Shown: piece after piece, positions 1 through 7,422 of the stretch
Position numbering within the stretch: position 1 is the first letter of the stretch
How the letters are laid out: each line of letters opens with the position of its first letter
Assembly: GCA_001303705.1 (NCBI GenBank)
Contig: LJUI01000024.1
Location: forward strand, 1-23,263
Direction of reading: 5' to 3'
DNA: 23,263 nucleotides
Source of the DNA: a candidate division TA06 bacterium SM23_40
GTDB taxonomy: Bacteria > LJUI01 > SM1-40
The notes under the pieces: generated by a model
Databases searched by the model: none
Told to the model about the DNA's origin: nothing
Seen by the model: only the letters and a program-made list of their open reading frames with translations
Position numbers and translations under genes: made by a program

Positions 1-210
1 GATTCGCGACACGAGCCTCCACCAACTCCCAACCAGTCGAGGTAGCACACAGGTTCCCCGCTCTCCACAAGACGGCGCCAGGGAGGACCGCAGCAAGAGC
101 CTCGACGATTTGCCAGCCAGTTGAGGCGACCTGTAGGTTCCCACGGGCGATCGGCCTTCTCTATCTGGGTCGCCCCGTCTGGATCCCCGACCCTCGATTC
201 GCGACACTGC
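1..210. repeat. Degenerate tandem repeats, about 84-nt unit, flanked by a 12-nt direct repeat
   Basis: The 12-mer GATTCGCGACAC occurs at 1-12 and again at 196-207. Between them are two diverged copies of a unit that begins GAGCCTC at 13 and at 97, a spacing of 84 nt. Both copies share the order CCARCCAGTYGAGG followed by AGGTTCCC. On the minus strand two frames stay open through this stretch, and in one the copies read GNLxxASTGWxxVEA twice, so it could be the decayed 3' part of a repeat-containing gene lying to the left. It could equally be an extragenic repeat family. I recognise no known family and make no coding call. Confidence 0.5.
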
Positions 211-418
211 ACCTCTGAACTGCCGCCCCCTGGTACCGGCGAGCGCACTCAAGTGCTGCCCGGCGATCATCCATTATTGTAACTCGAACACCCGCGACCG
301 CGCAAGCCGTGACCGGAGTCTCCGGATCACAATGAAGGGGAGTGAAGGGGACCCTTGGCTGCGGGGTCCCACCAGGCGCACGGCCTTCCGGTACGGGCTA
401 CTGTGTGCAAAAAGAGAC
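211..418. other. Gene-free stretch left of the rubrerythrin-like gene
   Basis: There is no convincing coding region here. Open frames on the minus strand that cross into the downstream gene are antisense shadows of it. I see no RNA gene or clear terminator in this stretch. Confidence 0.4.
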
Positions 419-447
419 TTGACAGCGCCCTCCAGGGTGGGTAGGAT
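419..447 (+). promoter_or_regulatory. Sigma70-type promoter for the rubrerythrin-like gene
   Basis: TTGACA at 419-424, a 17-bp spacer, then TAGGAT at 442-447. Transcription would begin near 454, leaving a leader of about 65 nt before the start at 521. A strong ribosome binding site, AAGGAGGAG, lies at 509-517. Confidence 0.6.
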
Positions 448-520
448 GCCGACGTCCAGCGATGGACTCCGCACGACTGCTCTGTAATCTCGAACCAGAC
501 ACTTGCGCAAGGAGGAGTAG

Positions 521-973
521 ATGCCATCGATGACGTTCAATGAGGCCATAAGCCTGGCCATCGAACGCGAGATCGGAGCTGCGACACTGTACGATGGGGC
601 ATCCAAGAAGGCAACCAGGCCCGATGCGAAGAAGATGTTCGAAGAGTTGGCCGACGAAGAGCGCGAGCACCGCAGACGCCTCGAAGAACTCGATCCATCC
701 AAGCTCACCTCATATAAGGTTGAAGAGATTCCGGATATGGGCATCGGGAAGCCAGAGGGTAAGGCCACATTCGACCCCAACATGGGATACCAGAAGATAC
801 TGATGTTTGCGATCGCGAAGGAGGAGGAGGCAAAAGGATTCTACGAACACCTGGCTGGCACGGTCGACAAGCCGGAGGTGCGCCAACTCTTCACGGCGCT
901 GGCACAGGAAGAGGCAAAACACCGGCTGCGCCTCCAGGACGAATATGACGAACACGTGATGACCTGGGATTGA
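521..973 (+). CDS. Rubrerythrin-like ferritin-superfamily diiron protein
   Basis: A 150-residue soluble four-helix protein with two pseudo-repeated halves. Each half has a helix carrying ExxA...Y (E17-Y24 and E102-Y108) and a helix carrying ExxH (E47-H50 and E131-H134). This is the ligand pattern of the rubrerythrin/ferritin-like diiron fold. There is no C-terminal rubredoxin CxxC domain, so it is a short rubrerythrin-like protein rather than a classical rubrerythrin. Family members act in peroxide or oxygen detoxification or in iron oxidation in the cytoplasm, usually in anaerobes or microaerophiles; which applies here is unknown. The ATG at 521 is chosen because AAGGAGGAG ends 3 nt before it; a second in-frame ATG at 530 is less well placed. 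The gene stands alone behind its own promoter and ends before a strong hairpin. Confidence 0.88.
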   Translation: MPSMTFNEAISLAIEREIGAATLYDGASKKATRPDAKKMFEELADEEREHRRRLEELDPSKLTSYKVEEIPDMGIGKPEGKATFDPNMGYQKILMFAIAKEEEAKGFYEHLAGTVDKPEVRQLFTALAQEEAKHRLRLQDEYDEHVMTWD

Positions 974-1005
974 ACCGCAGGGGTGACTGCGTTCACGAGG
1001 TGACG

Positions 1006-1035
1006 CCCCCAGGCCCGAGAGATCGGGCCTGGGGG
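1006..1035. terminator. Perfect 13-bp hairpin between convergent genes
   Basis: CCCCCAGGCCCGA (1006-1018) pairs perfectly with TCGGGCCTGGGGG (1023-1035) around a GAGA tetraloop, which is a GNRA loop. It lies between the stops of the two convergent genes at 973 and 1063, so it probably serves both directions. No T-run follows on either strand, so it departs from a classical intrinsic terminator. Confidence 0.65.
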
Positions 1036-1062
1036 TCGACATACGTATATGCCTCTCAATGA

Positions 1063-2283
1063 CTATCGCTCTGCTGTGACGCGAAAGTTGAATCCATCCA
1101 CATCGATGACGTTATCGGGCGGCGTGCCGACATAGGCCCGATACTCATAGCTGCCGACAGGCGCGGCGGCCGGGATCTTGTGCCCGAGATCAGCGTCGAT
1201 CACCTCTCCTGAGCCGAGGGTGATCCTGGTCGGGCCGATCAGCCAATCAGTGAGCGTGCCGCCAGGAATGGCCGCTTTTGTGCCTACATAGAACGTCTGG
1301 CTCGTCCCGGTGTGGTTCAACAGGCTGACCCGAAACTTGAGGGAATCACCGGGCGCGAGGTGGACGCCCGCGATCGGGTTCACACTCACCGTGATATCTG
1401 TCAGACCGTCGCACTCATACCAATTCGATTCATTCACCGAATAGGCATACCCGTCCGTCTCGATGACCACCGTCCCCACCTCTCCCGTGATATAGACATC
1501 GCTCAGCGAATCCAACCTCGCCACAACTTCGGGATCGGGATCGTCCCCTGAGATGACCGACACTTCCGGAACGATCCGGTGGAGGAAGTACGAACTCGAC
1601 GCGTTCCCATACCCGTGATGGTCTGCCTGGTACACCTCGACGTCGCCTACGTCATTTGCGATGATGTCTTCGATATACCACAAGAGATCGCCAGCTACGT
1701 ACAGATCGAACTCTCGGTAGGAGAGGACATTAATGATAGAGAGCGCATTTTCATCGTGAGGTGGATCAGTGAACGGAGGCGAAAGGTACCCTGCCCCGTT
1801 CAGCGAGACACAGAGCGAGACGACCCCTCCGCCGAGATCGATCACGTCCCCCTCTTCAATCGTCGTACGCCTGTTCCCGACTGCAACGACATAATTGGAA
1901 TAGGTCAGCGTACTGTATGACCATCCCCTGTCGTATGCAGCCTCATCGATCTCTACTCCCATGTCGACGAGCTCCACGATCCCGCCGATGTGATCGGCGT
2001 GGTAGTGAGTTGCGATGTGGTAGTCGAGATCGTCCACACCCTGAGAGAGGAGATAGGACCGGACCACGGGAGCGGTATCGCCCCACCCGCTGTCGATCAG
2101 CATCGGAGTCCCCGCGGACGAGATCACAAGAGTACAATCACCATTTCCCACATCGAGACAATGGATCTCCATCTCTCCCGCGTCCGCCACCGCGCGAGGA
2201 AGACACAACAACGCGGCCACCGCCAGCAGACGTGCCGCGGCCGGGCACTGGCCTCCCGACCATCTGCTTCCCTCTCTTCTCAT
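1063..2283 (-). CDS. Secreted metallo-beta-lactamase-fold hydrolase (ComEC-like) with C-terminal beta domain
   Basis: A 406-residue exported protein. The N-terminus has basic residues, then a hydrophobic stretch (about 17-29) and an AVADA-type cleavage region near residue 35. The domain that follows opens with LDVGNGD (43-49), as in ComEC/Rec2-type and related hydrolases. It carries the zinc motif THYHADHIGG (92-101), a likely bridging Asp in YVAGD (195-199) and DHHG (221-224). The last 130 residues or so are beta-rich and resemble an Ig-like domain of secreted proteins. Family members hydrolyse phosphodiesters or other esters; the substrate here is unknown. It is not fused to a ComEC membrane channel. 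The ATG at 2283 is preceded by AGGGTGAG at good spacing. The gene stands alone, convergent with the rubrerythrin-like gene. Confidence 0.82.
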   Translation of the reverse strand: MRREGSRWSGGQCPAAARLLAVAALLCLPRAVADAGEMEIHCLDVGNGDCTLVISSAGTPMLIDSGWGDTAPVVRSYLLSQGVDDLDYHIATHYHADHIGGIVELVDMGVEIDEAAYDRGWSYSTLTYSNYVVAVGNRRTTIEEGDVIDLGGGVVSLCVSLNGAGYLSPPFTDPPHDENALSIINVLSYREFDLYVAGDLLWYIEDIIANDVGDVEVYQADHHGYGNASSSYFLHRIVPEVSVISGDDPDPEVVARLDSLSDVYITGEVGTVVIETDGYAYSVNESNWYECDGLTDITVSVNPIAGVHLAPGDSLKFRVSLLNHTGTSQTFYVGTKAAIPGGTLTDWLIGPTRITLGSGEVIDADLGHKIPAAAPVGSYEYRAYVGTPPDNVIDVDGFNFRVTAER

Positions 2284-2436
2284 TGCTCACCCTGGAGAGG
2301 TACGCTCAATCTCGATCGCCGGGCCGACCACGGACCCGAGGCGATCCCGTAAGCGCCCTCTGTGCAGCTGTACCGTCGTGCTTTGCCGCTCGTTTGTCGC
2401 TCCCGGCGACGGTTTCCCGGAAGCCGCACCTAAGTG

Positions 2437-2466
2437 AGAATAGCACAGCTTCGTCCGCGCTGGCAA
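2437..2466 (-). promoter_or_regulatory. Promoter for the secreted MBL-fold gene
   Basis: Read on the minus strand: TTGCCA (2466-2461), an 18-bp spacer, TATTCT (2442-2437). The expected start near 2430 gives a leader of about 145 nt. It lies back to back with the plus-strand promoter at 2501. Confidence 0.45.
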
Positions 2467-2500
2467 GGACTTTCATCTCCGGCCTCACCAGAATTTTCCC

Positions 2501-2530
2501 TTGACATCCATGACGGCCCTCAGATACTAT
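2501..2530 (+). promoter_or_regulatory. Promoter for the small membrane protein at 2635
   Basis: TTGACA at 2501-2506, an 18-bp spacer, TACTAT at 2525-2530. An overlapping GATACT at 16 bp is an alternative -10. The predicted leader is about 100 nt. Confidence 0.6.
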
Positions 2531-2634
2531 CGCCCGCGATAGCTGGCTCTCTCGAAACGGATGCATCGGGAAGCGGACAGTGCGCGGCATCCTGAGCAGT
2601 CCCGCAGCGTCAACCACCACAAAGGAGGACAACA

Positions 2635-3030
2635 GTGGGATTCTTCGGTGCGATGTTCGGTGCGATAGTCGGCATCTTCATTGTGGCAACGATCATTGCC
2701 GCGTTCTTCATGTGGCTTGGAGCGAAGCTGGCTCGTGTCGAGAATGCCACGTTCGTGAAGTCGATTCTCGCCGCACTGGCCGCAGCCGCCATCACCTGGA
2801 TCGTATCGCTCATTTTTTCACTCGTCCCGGTCGCAGGCACCATCGTCGGGTTCGTTATCGGTTTGATCCTCACGATCTTCGCAATCAAGGCCATCTACGC
2901 TACCACGTTCGGCAAGGCGGTCCTGGTCTGGGTCTTCCACATCATCGCCGAAATCATCGCCGTTATCATCGGCATCCTGACATTTGCAGGTGCCCTCTTC
3001 GCTGTCGGCGGAGGGATAGAGGGTATGTAG
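2635..3030 (+). CDS. Small polytopic membrane protein, function unknown
   Basis: A 131-residue, very hydrophobic protein with three to four predicted transmembrane segments, roughly residues 5-28, 43-62, 66-90 and 98-125. Polar residues are few (ARVENATF between the first helices). I recognise no family. The start is a GTG, fixed by a near-ideal AAAGGAGG at 2621-2628 with a 6-nt spacer and by the promoter at 2501-2530. The gene is a single transcription unit that ends at a strong hairpin shared with the convergent dehydrogenase gene. No motif points to transport or enzyme activity. Confidence 0.75.
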   Translation: MGFFGAMFGAIVGIFIVATIIAAFFMWLGAKLARVENATFVKSILAALAAAAITWIVSLIFSLVPVAGTIVGFVIGLILTIFAIKAIYATTFGKAVLVWVFHIIAEIIAVIIGILTFAGALFAVGGGIEGM

Positions 3031-3041
3031 CAGAACGAAAC

Positions 3042-3072
3042 GCCGGGCTGTCCCGCCACGGGACAGCCCGGC
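3042..3072. terminator. Perfect 13-bp bidirectional hairpin
   Basis: GCCGGGCTGTCCC (3042-3054) pairs with GGGACAGCCCGGC (3060-3072) across the 5-nt loop GCCAC. It lies between the convergent stops at 3030 and 3098. As with the hairpin at 1006, no T-run follows, so this organism may use long GC hairpins as 3' ends. Confidence 0.65.
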
Positions 3073-3097
3073 CCACACTGTCTGTGCCTTCCGTCTC

Positions 3098-4291
3098 CTA
3101 CTGGTAGCTCTTCCATTTCGCCTCGAGCTTCTTGTCCTGAAGCGTTTCCATGATGTAGTCGGCGAGCTCCTGGCCGGTCGCCCCGTCGGACCGACCGGTG
3201 ATGGCGAGCTTCCGCTCATGCTGGCCGCAGATGTCGAGCGCCATCTCGAGCATCTTCGCTCTGTCAGGGAAGCCGATGTGCGAGAGGAGCATGGCCGCAG
3301 CCCTGATCATGCTGCTCGGATCGGCATACTGCGCCCTGTTTTCGCGTACCATTCTCGGCGCCGAACCGTGGATCGCCTCGAACATGGCGTAGCGCTTTCC
3401 GATATTTGCGCTCCCCGCGGTGCCGACCCCACCCTGAAACTCCGCTGCCTCATCGGTCAGAATATCCCCGTATAGGTTCGGAAGAGCCATCACCTTGAAC
3501 TGCGTGCGACGCTTCTGATCCACGAGCTTAGCAGTCATGATATCGATATACCAATCATCGACCTCGATCTCGGGGTACTCCCTGGCGATCTCCTGACCGA
3601 TCTTGAGAAATTTCCCGTCGGTCGTCTTGACGACGTTCGCCTTCGTCACGAGCGTGACTTTATTGACCCCGTTCTTCTTTGCGTACTCGAACGCCGCCCT
3701 GATGATACGGTCAGAGCCCTGCGTCGTCGTAACCGTGAAATCGACCGCCAGGTCCTCTGTAACGTCGACGCCGTTACTCCCCAGGGCGTACGCTCCCTCG
3801 GTATTCTCCCGGAAGAACATCCAGTCGATGCCCTCCTTGGGGACTTTGACAGGACGCACGTTGGCAAACAGGTCCAGTTCCTTCCGCATCGCGACGTTCG
3901 CACTCTCCACATTGGGCCAGGGATCGCCTCTCCTCGGCGTCGTTGTCGGGCCCTTGAGGAGCACGTGGCACTTCTTGATCTCTGCGAGGACGTCGCCAGG
4001 TATCGGCTTGTTGTGCTTGGCCCGATTCTCTATCGTCAGTCCCTCGATGACCCGGAATTCGACCTTGCCCGATTTCTGCTCATCCTCAAGCATGAACTCG
4101 AGAACACGCTGAGCCTGGGCGGCGATATACGGACCGATGCCATCGCCCCCGATGATACCGATGATGATCGGCCTCAATGCCTCGAAGTCGAGCCAGTCCT
4201 CAGCCGCCTTCATTCGATCGACACGCGCTAACTGCTGCTCCAACACAGCGCCGAAGTGTTCCTTCGCCTTCTCCACAGCTTCACTGCTCAT
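3098..4291 (-). CDS. Isocitrate/isopropylmalate-family dehydrogenase, probably isocitrate dehydrogenase
   Basis: A 397-residue beta-decarboxylating dehydrogenase. Seen in order: GDGIGP (49-54), KGPTTTP (113-119), the substrate loop S130-A-N132-V-A-M-R136 with ELDLFANVRPV (R146), RENTEGAYA, TKANVVK, DWYIDIMTAKLV with metal-binding Asp, LPNLYGDILTDE, and the cofactor loop HGSAP. The S-x-N-x-x-x-R spacing is that of isocitrate dehydrogenase, which oxidises isocitrate to 2-oxoglutarate. After HGSAP the residues are R-M, where E. coli NADP-enzyme has K-Y and NAD-type relatives have D-I, so the cofactor is unclear. A homologue using another 3-substituted malate is possible. The ATG at 4291 follows GGAGGAGACAC. 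It lies 84 nt downstream of the thioredoxin-like gene on the same strand and may share its transcript. Confidence 0.85.
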   Translation of the reverse strand: MSSEAVEKAKEHFGAVLEQQLARVDRMKAAEDWLDFEALRPIIIGIIGGDGIGPYIAAQAQRVLEFMLEDEQKSGKVEFRVIEGLTIENRAKHNKPIPGDVLAEIKKCHVLLKGPTTTPRRGDPWPNVESANVAMRKELDLFANVRPVKVPKEGIDWMFFRENTEGAYALGSNGVDVTEDLAVDFTVTTTQGSDRIIRAAFEYAKKNGVNKVTLVTKANVVKTTDGKFLKIGQEIAREYPEIEVDDWYIDIMTAKLVDQKRRTQFKVMALPNLYGDILTDEAAEFQGGVGTAGSANIGKRYAMFEAIHGSAPRMVRENRAQYADPSSMIRAAAMLLSHIGFPDRAKMLEMALDICGQHERKLAITGRSDGATGQELADYIMETLQDKKLEAKWKSYQ

Positions 4292-4317
4292 GTGTCTCCT
4301 CCGTCTCCGCGACAGAT

Positions 4318-4351
4318 GAGCCCGACGCCTGCCGTGACTCTCATCGGGCTC
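4318..4351 (-). promoter_or_regulatory. Stem-loop between the thioredoxin-like and dehydrogenase genes
   Basis: GAGCCCGA (4318-4325) pairs with TCGGGCTC (4344-4351) over an 18-nt loop. It sits in the 84-nt gap between two genes on the minus strand and has no T-run. It could be a partial terminator or an mRNA processing or stability element. Confidence 0.35.
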
Positions 4352-4375
4352 GAGTTGACTCCTCCTGCCGGCTCT

Positions 4376-4891
4376 TCAAACCTCCCCCTCTTCTCGTTCA
4401 CGCGTGGCTTCGTCGAGCCACCCGGCGATTCGGTCCGGCGAGGGTACGCTGCCGACAGACTTCACTACTCCGTCTATGATCAACGCCGGTGTACTGACTA
4501 CCCCGTAGTCCGCTATTGCCGCAATGTCGGTGACGTGCCGGATATCGGCCCGTATGCCGAGCTCGCTCAGCACCGCCATCGTCCTCTGCATCAGCATATC
4601 ACACGGGGGACAGCCGGGGCCCAGGACGCGGATCTCCAGCGCCGTGCTCTCCCTCCCTTCGTCGGCCACCGGCTCTCCGATAAACCGCTTGAACTCACGC
4701 AGGAGAGCGGCGGCATAGCGTTCGCGGGATGCAAGAGGGACGTAGTTACGCGCCGCGACCAAAGCGATGAGCCTCTCGGCTCTTCGAGCGTCATCCTCTC
4801 CGCCTTCGTCCCTGACTGCCCGGAACGCCGCATCGAGGCCCACCAGGCCGACCGACATCCCATCCACCATGATCTCTCTGACCTCGTCCAT
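4376..4891 (-). CDS. Thioredoxin-like CPPC protein with N-terminal helical domain
   Basis: From the ATG at 4891 this is 171 residues. The C-terminal 80 or so are a small thioredoxin fold of the glutaredoxin-like/redox-active-disulfide type: a beta strand IRVLGPG, the redox motif CPPC (94-97), a helix, and the cis-proline loop VSTPAL. The N-terminal 80 residues are helical, with VDGMSVGLVGLD and NYVPLASRERYAAALLREF; I cannot name that domain. Expected role: cytoplasmic thiol-disulfide exchange, partner unknown. Frame-open sequence continues to a GTG at 4942, which would overlap the PEPCK stop by 16 nt but lacks a ribosome binding site; the ATG at 4891 has GGCGGAG (very close) and GCGGAGG upstream. 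The gene follows the PEPCK gene and is probably cotranscribed with it. Confidence 0.72.
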   Translation of the reverse strand: MDEVREIMVDGMSVGLVGLDAAFRAVRDEGGEDDARRAERLIALVAARNYVPLASRERYAAALLREFKRFIGEPVADEGRESTALEIRVLGPGCPPCDMLMQRTMAVLSELGIRADIRHVTDIAAIADYGVVSTPALIIDGVVKSVGSVPSPDRIAGWLDEATREREEGEV

Positions 4892-4926
4892 GATCTCCGC
4901 CGACCTCCGCGCGAGGGGCGCGACGG

Positions 4927-6876
4927 CTAACGCTGCCTCCACCCTCGCGGCCGCGGCAGCCGCGCTTTCGATTCCCCCGGCCGCGCGGCCTCTGCCGCCT
5001 TCTCCTCGGGTCCCCCGGCTTGCTCCTCTGTGCCCGAGGAGCTCGCCGATTCAGCCGGGGGGGACTCGCTGCCTACGGCGGCCGGCGCGGCGCTCGCCGA
5101 CTCGTCAGATGCTCCTTCTTCTGCGCGGGCGAACGCGACCCGTGCGCGCAGCCGCCGCGCAGCCGCCAACGATCGCTCGGCTGCTGCAACGATCTCGGGC
5201 TTCAGGCCCTCCTCAGCGATCTCCTCCGTGAACTTGCGTCGCCCATCGAAGATATCCCTGATGTAATCGTCGATCTCTTCCTGAGAGTAGAAGTTCGACG
5301 GGTCGTACTCACTCAGGCTGTGCCCTTCGACATAGACGATCTCGTCCCGACCGAGGCGGCCGCGTTGGTACTGGTTTGTTCCACGCAGATCCCCACGCTG
5401 GATTGCCGCCATGAGGTTGATTGGCACTCTAACGGGCTTCCTGATCTGTCTCTTCTTCTTGATCTCCCCTACGGTGACCGTTTCGAGTATCTCACCCACG
5501 CCGCCCGTGTTGTACTGGTAGAACCTGACCTTGCCCGGGTACTTATCGATGAGCTTCATCACGATGTCATAGAACCTGTTCGTCTTCCTCGCTCGCGATC
5601 CGATGATGAACGGGTCGGTGCCGACGATCCTGACCGACTCACCCGCACGGTGTGGCTGCGAGGCATAGCTGTGGGTCGACTCGCCCCACAGGTACGCGAG
5701 GATCGCCTGTTCCGGGGTCAGCTCGATCGCAAACGGCATGACCGTGTTCCGCCTCGTGATGAACGCAAGGATGATTCCATCCAGATCGTCGAGCGAGGAT
5801 AGGTCGATGCTCCTGGAGCTGATGCCAACGAGTCGCCGCCCCCTCCTGATGCGGAGTTTCTCGCGCTGTATCACAGCCCGCCCGTTTGCAGTCAGGCTCT
5901 CATCGAGGAAATCGACGTTCCCGTCCGAATCGATCATCACATTCTCATACAGCGCCGTACTATCGATCAGCGCGTGATACATCGCCTCCTGCAGTTTCTC
6001 GTCGACATCAGTCTTGACGAAGAACCCCACCTCCGTCCCCAATGCGGTCCCATCCTGCCTGAGGAAGACGATATCGTCTTGCGCGACTTCAGTCCTCTCT
6101 CCGTCCTCATATCGCAGACCCAGCTGGTGGCACGCCCAGGTCGACTTGCCGGTAGCCGTCAGGCCGAACATGAAGACACCGTAGGTCTTCAGCTTCCCTT
6201 CTTTGGCATCGCGCACGGTCACGAGCTTGGTGCCGGCGTGGAGCCCCAGCATTCCGTGTTCGTCAGCGTACCACATCGCCTGGCGGAGGAATCCTTTCTT
6301 GTCCTCTCCCATGTAGTCTGTGCCGAGAGCAATGTTGAGATTGTACTCGGGAAGCACGAGCACCTGCTGGCGCAGCTGGTGCTCCTCCGGAATATGGATC
6401 ATGGTGAACTCCGGGCCGGGGCGCCGCCGCGACGGCTTGGCCACGGTATTGCCCCACATATACGCGATGCGGTAGTTCTTCTGGTCGGCGCCAGAGACGT
6501 ACAGATTGCAGATCGGGTTATAGACGTCGTTCTGGCCCATCTGGCGACTGATGCAGACGAACGGCAGTGTGCGCATCAGGTGGAGCACCCTATGGAGCTC
6601 TTCCGGAGCATTCTCAATGAGGTCTCGCTGCAGATCGGTCGGGCGCGGCAGACGCACCGACTCGCTCCCGAGATAGACAGTCCGCGGCGCAACCCGGCTC
6701 GAGACCGACGACCGCCACCCATAGGACCCGAACTTCGTCCTCGTCGCCGTCTGCAGGGCCAGCGGCCTGAGAGTATCGAGCTTCATGTGCCGGATATTCG
6801 GACCCTTCAGCACAGGAACGAGGTTCTCATAGAACCGCCTGTACACTTCGTTGTCGTAGATGTCGCTGCTCCCCAT
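4927..6876 (-). CDS. pckA: Divergent ATP-type phosphoenolpyruvate carboxykinase with acidic/Ala-rich tail
   Basis: A 649-residue protein; family members are about 530. PEPCK converts oxaloacetate and ATP to PEP, CO2 and ADP. Matching E. coli PckA by eye: TDYMGEDKKG (186-195) aligns with the TWYGGEMKKG block, H213 with the metal-binding His, the P-loop is GLTATGKST (238-246) instead of GLSGTGKTT, the kinase-2 Asp pair is D267-D268, and R333 lies in TANGR where E. coli has ENTR. LTPEQA (386-391) is also conserved. The usual IGDDEHGW block is replaced by AQDDIVF, so this is a distant branch. The last 70 residues or so are low-complexity Ala/Glu/Ser/Pro and end in basic residues. The ATG at 6876 has AGGAG about 11 nt upstream. 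Same-strand neighbours are the thioredoxin-like and dehydrogenase genes. PEPCK activity is likely; another substrate is possible. Confidence 0.8.
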   Translation of the reverse strand: MGSSDIYDNEVYRRFYENLVPVLKGPNIRHMKLDTLRPLALQTATRTKFGSYGWRSSVSSRVAPRTVYLGSESVRLPRPTDLQRDLIENAPEELHRVLHLMRTLPFVCISRQMGQNDVYNPICNLYVSGADQKNYRIAYMWGNTVAKPSRRRPGPEFTMIHIPEEHQLRQQVLVLPEYNLNIALGTDYMGEDKKGFLRQAMWYADEHGMLGLHAGTKLVTVRDAKEGKLKTYGVFMFGLTATGKSTWACHQLGLRYEDGERTEVAQDDIVFLRQDGTALGTEVGFFVKTDVDEKLQEAMYHALIDSTALYENVMIDSDGNVDFLDESLTANGRAVIQREKLRIRRGRRLVGISSRSIDLSSLDDLDGIILAFITRRNTVMPFAIELTPEQAILAYLWGESTHSYASQPHRAGESVRIVGTDPFIIGSRARKTNRFYDIVMKLIDKYPGKVRFYQYNTGGVGEILETVTVGEIKKKRQIRKPVRVPINLMAAIQRGDLRGTNQYQRGRLGRDEIVYVEGHSLSEYDPSNFYSQEEIDDYIRDIFDGRRKFTEEIAEEGLKPEIVAAAERSLAAARRLRARVAFARAEEGASDESASAAPAAVGSESPPAESASSSGTEEQAGGPEEKAAEAARPGESKARLPRPRGWRQR

Positions 6877-7021
6877 TCTTGCATCTGCTCCTGATCAGTC
6901 TCGGAATTCACTGTCTCTTCCGCGCACCCATTTCCACATCCTTGCGATCCCGGCGACCCGCCACATCTCTGATGCCGGTCTCAGATCGCCAGGCAACGAG
7001 GACTCCCCCCACGGGGTCGCA

Positions 7022-7050
7022 ATTCTACCACAGCAGGAAATCCGATACAA
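7022..7050 (-). promoter_or_regulatory. Promoter for the PEPCK gene (possible operon promoter)
   Basis: On the minus strand: TTGTAT (7050-7045), a 17-bp spacer, TAGAAT (7027-7022). A start near 7015 would leave a leader of about 140 nt. Confidence 0.4.
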
Positions 7051-7164
7051 CCCCTTTCCTTCATTCCCTCTCCGAGAGCTATCCCCTGTCCGGGACCCGT
7101 ATCTTCCCTCCCTTCCGGCGCTTCGGATACTATCGCGATCCGACAATGAAAACGTCGAATTTGG

Positions 7165-7193
7165 TTGCACTCAGCAACCCGTCTGGATATAAT
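7165..7193 (+). promoter_or_regulatory. Promoter for the flotillin gene
   Basis: TTGCAC at 7165-7170, a 17-bp spacer and a perfect TATAAT at 7188-7193. The leader to the ATG at 7463 would be about 263 nt, long enough to hold a cis-acting RNA element. Confidence 0.6.
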
Positions 7194-7339
7194 GGGGCAC
7201 CAGAGATCGGAACCTCTCACGAGGGCCGTGGGCGCCGGGAGCCTGCGTGCTCGTGGGAAGACCTATTCCGCCAGTTCCGGCCCCCCCCGATCTTGCCACC
7301 TGAGAGAGTAGGGGCGATGCCGAGTCTGCGGGACGCGAA

Positions 7340-7422
7340 GCTAACCATCGGCCGGTGGCACATCGTGGGCCACGCCGCACCGGCATAGCGAATCACGGCC
7401 GTCCTCGCGAGGCCCTGACGGC
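7340..7422 (+). promoter_or_regulatory. Structured leader upstream of the flotillin gene
   Basis: The first stem-loop has GCTA (7340-7343) pairing with TAGC (7386-7389) and, inside it, GCCGGTG (7351-7357) pairing with CACCGGC (7378-7384). The second pairs GCCGTC (7398-7403) with GACGGC (7417-7422). The ribosome binding site GGGAGGAGG follows at 7451. I cannot assign it to a known riboswitch class. Confidence 0.3.

Noticed and set aside
1917-2504. 195-codon plus-strand open frame
   Set aside because: It is Arg/Pro/Ser-rich, opposite the MBL gene and its promoter, with no ribosome binding site.
5974-6894. 306-codon plus-strand open frame
   Set aside because: It lies entirely opposite the PEPCK coding region and has a composition typical of an antisense shadow.
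7330-7389. Class I c-di-GMP riboswitch
   Set aside because: Only GGGACGCGAAGC matches; the GNRA tetraloop, its receptor and the outer pairing are not found. Kept only as an unassigned structured leader.
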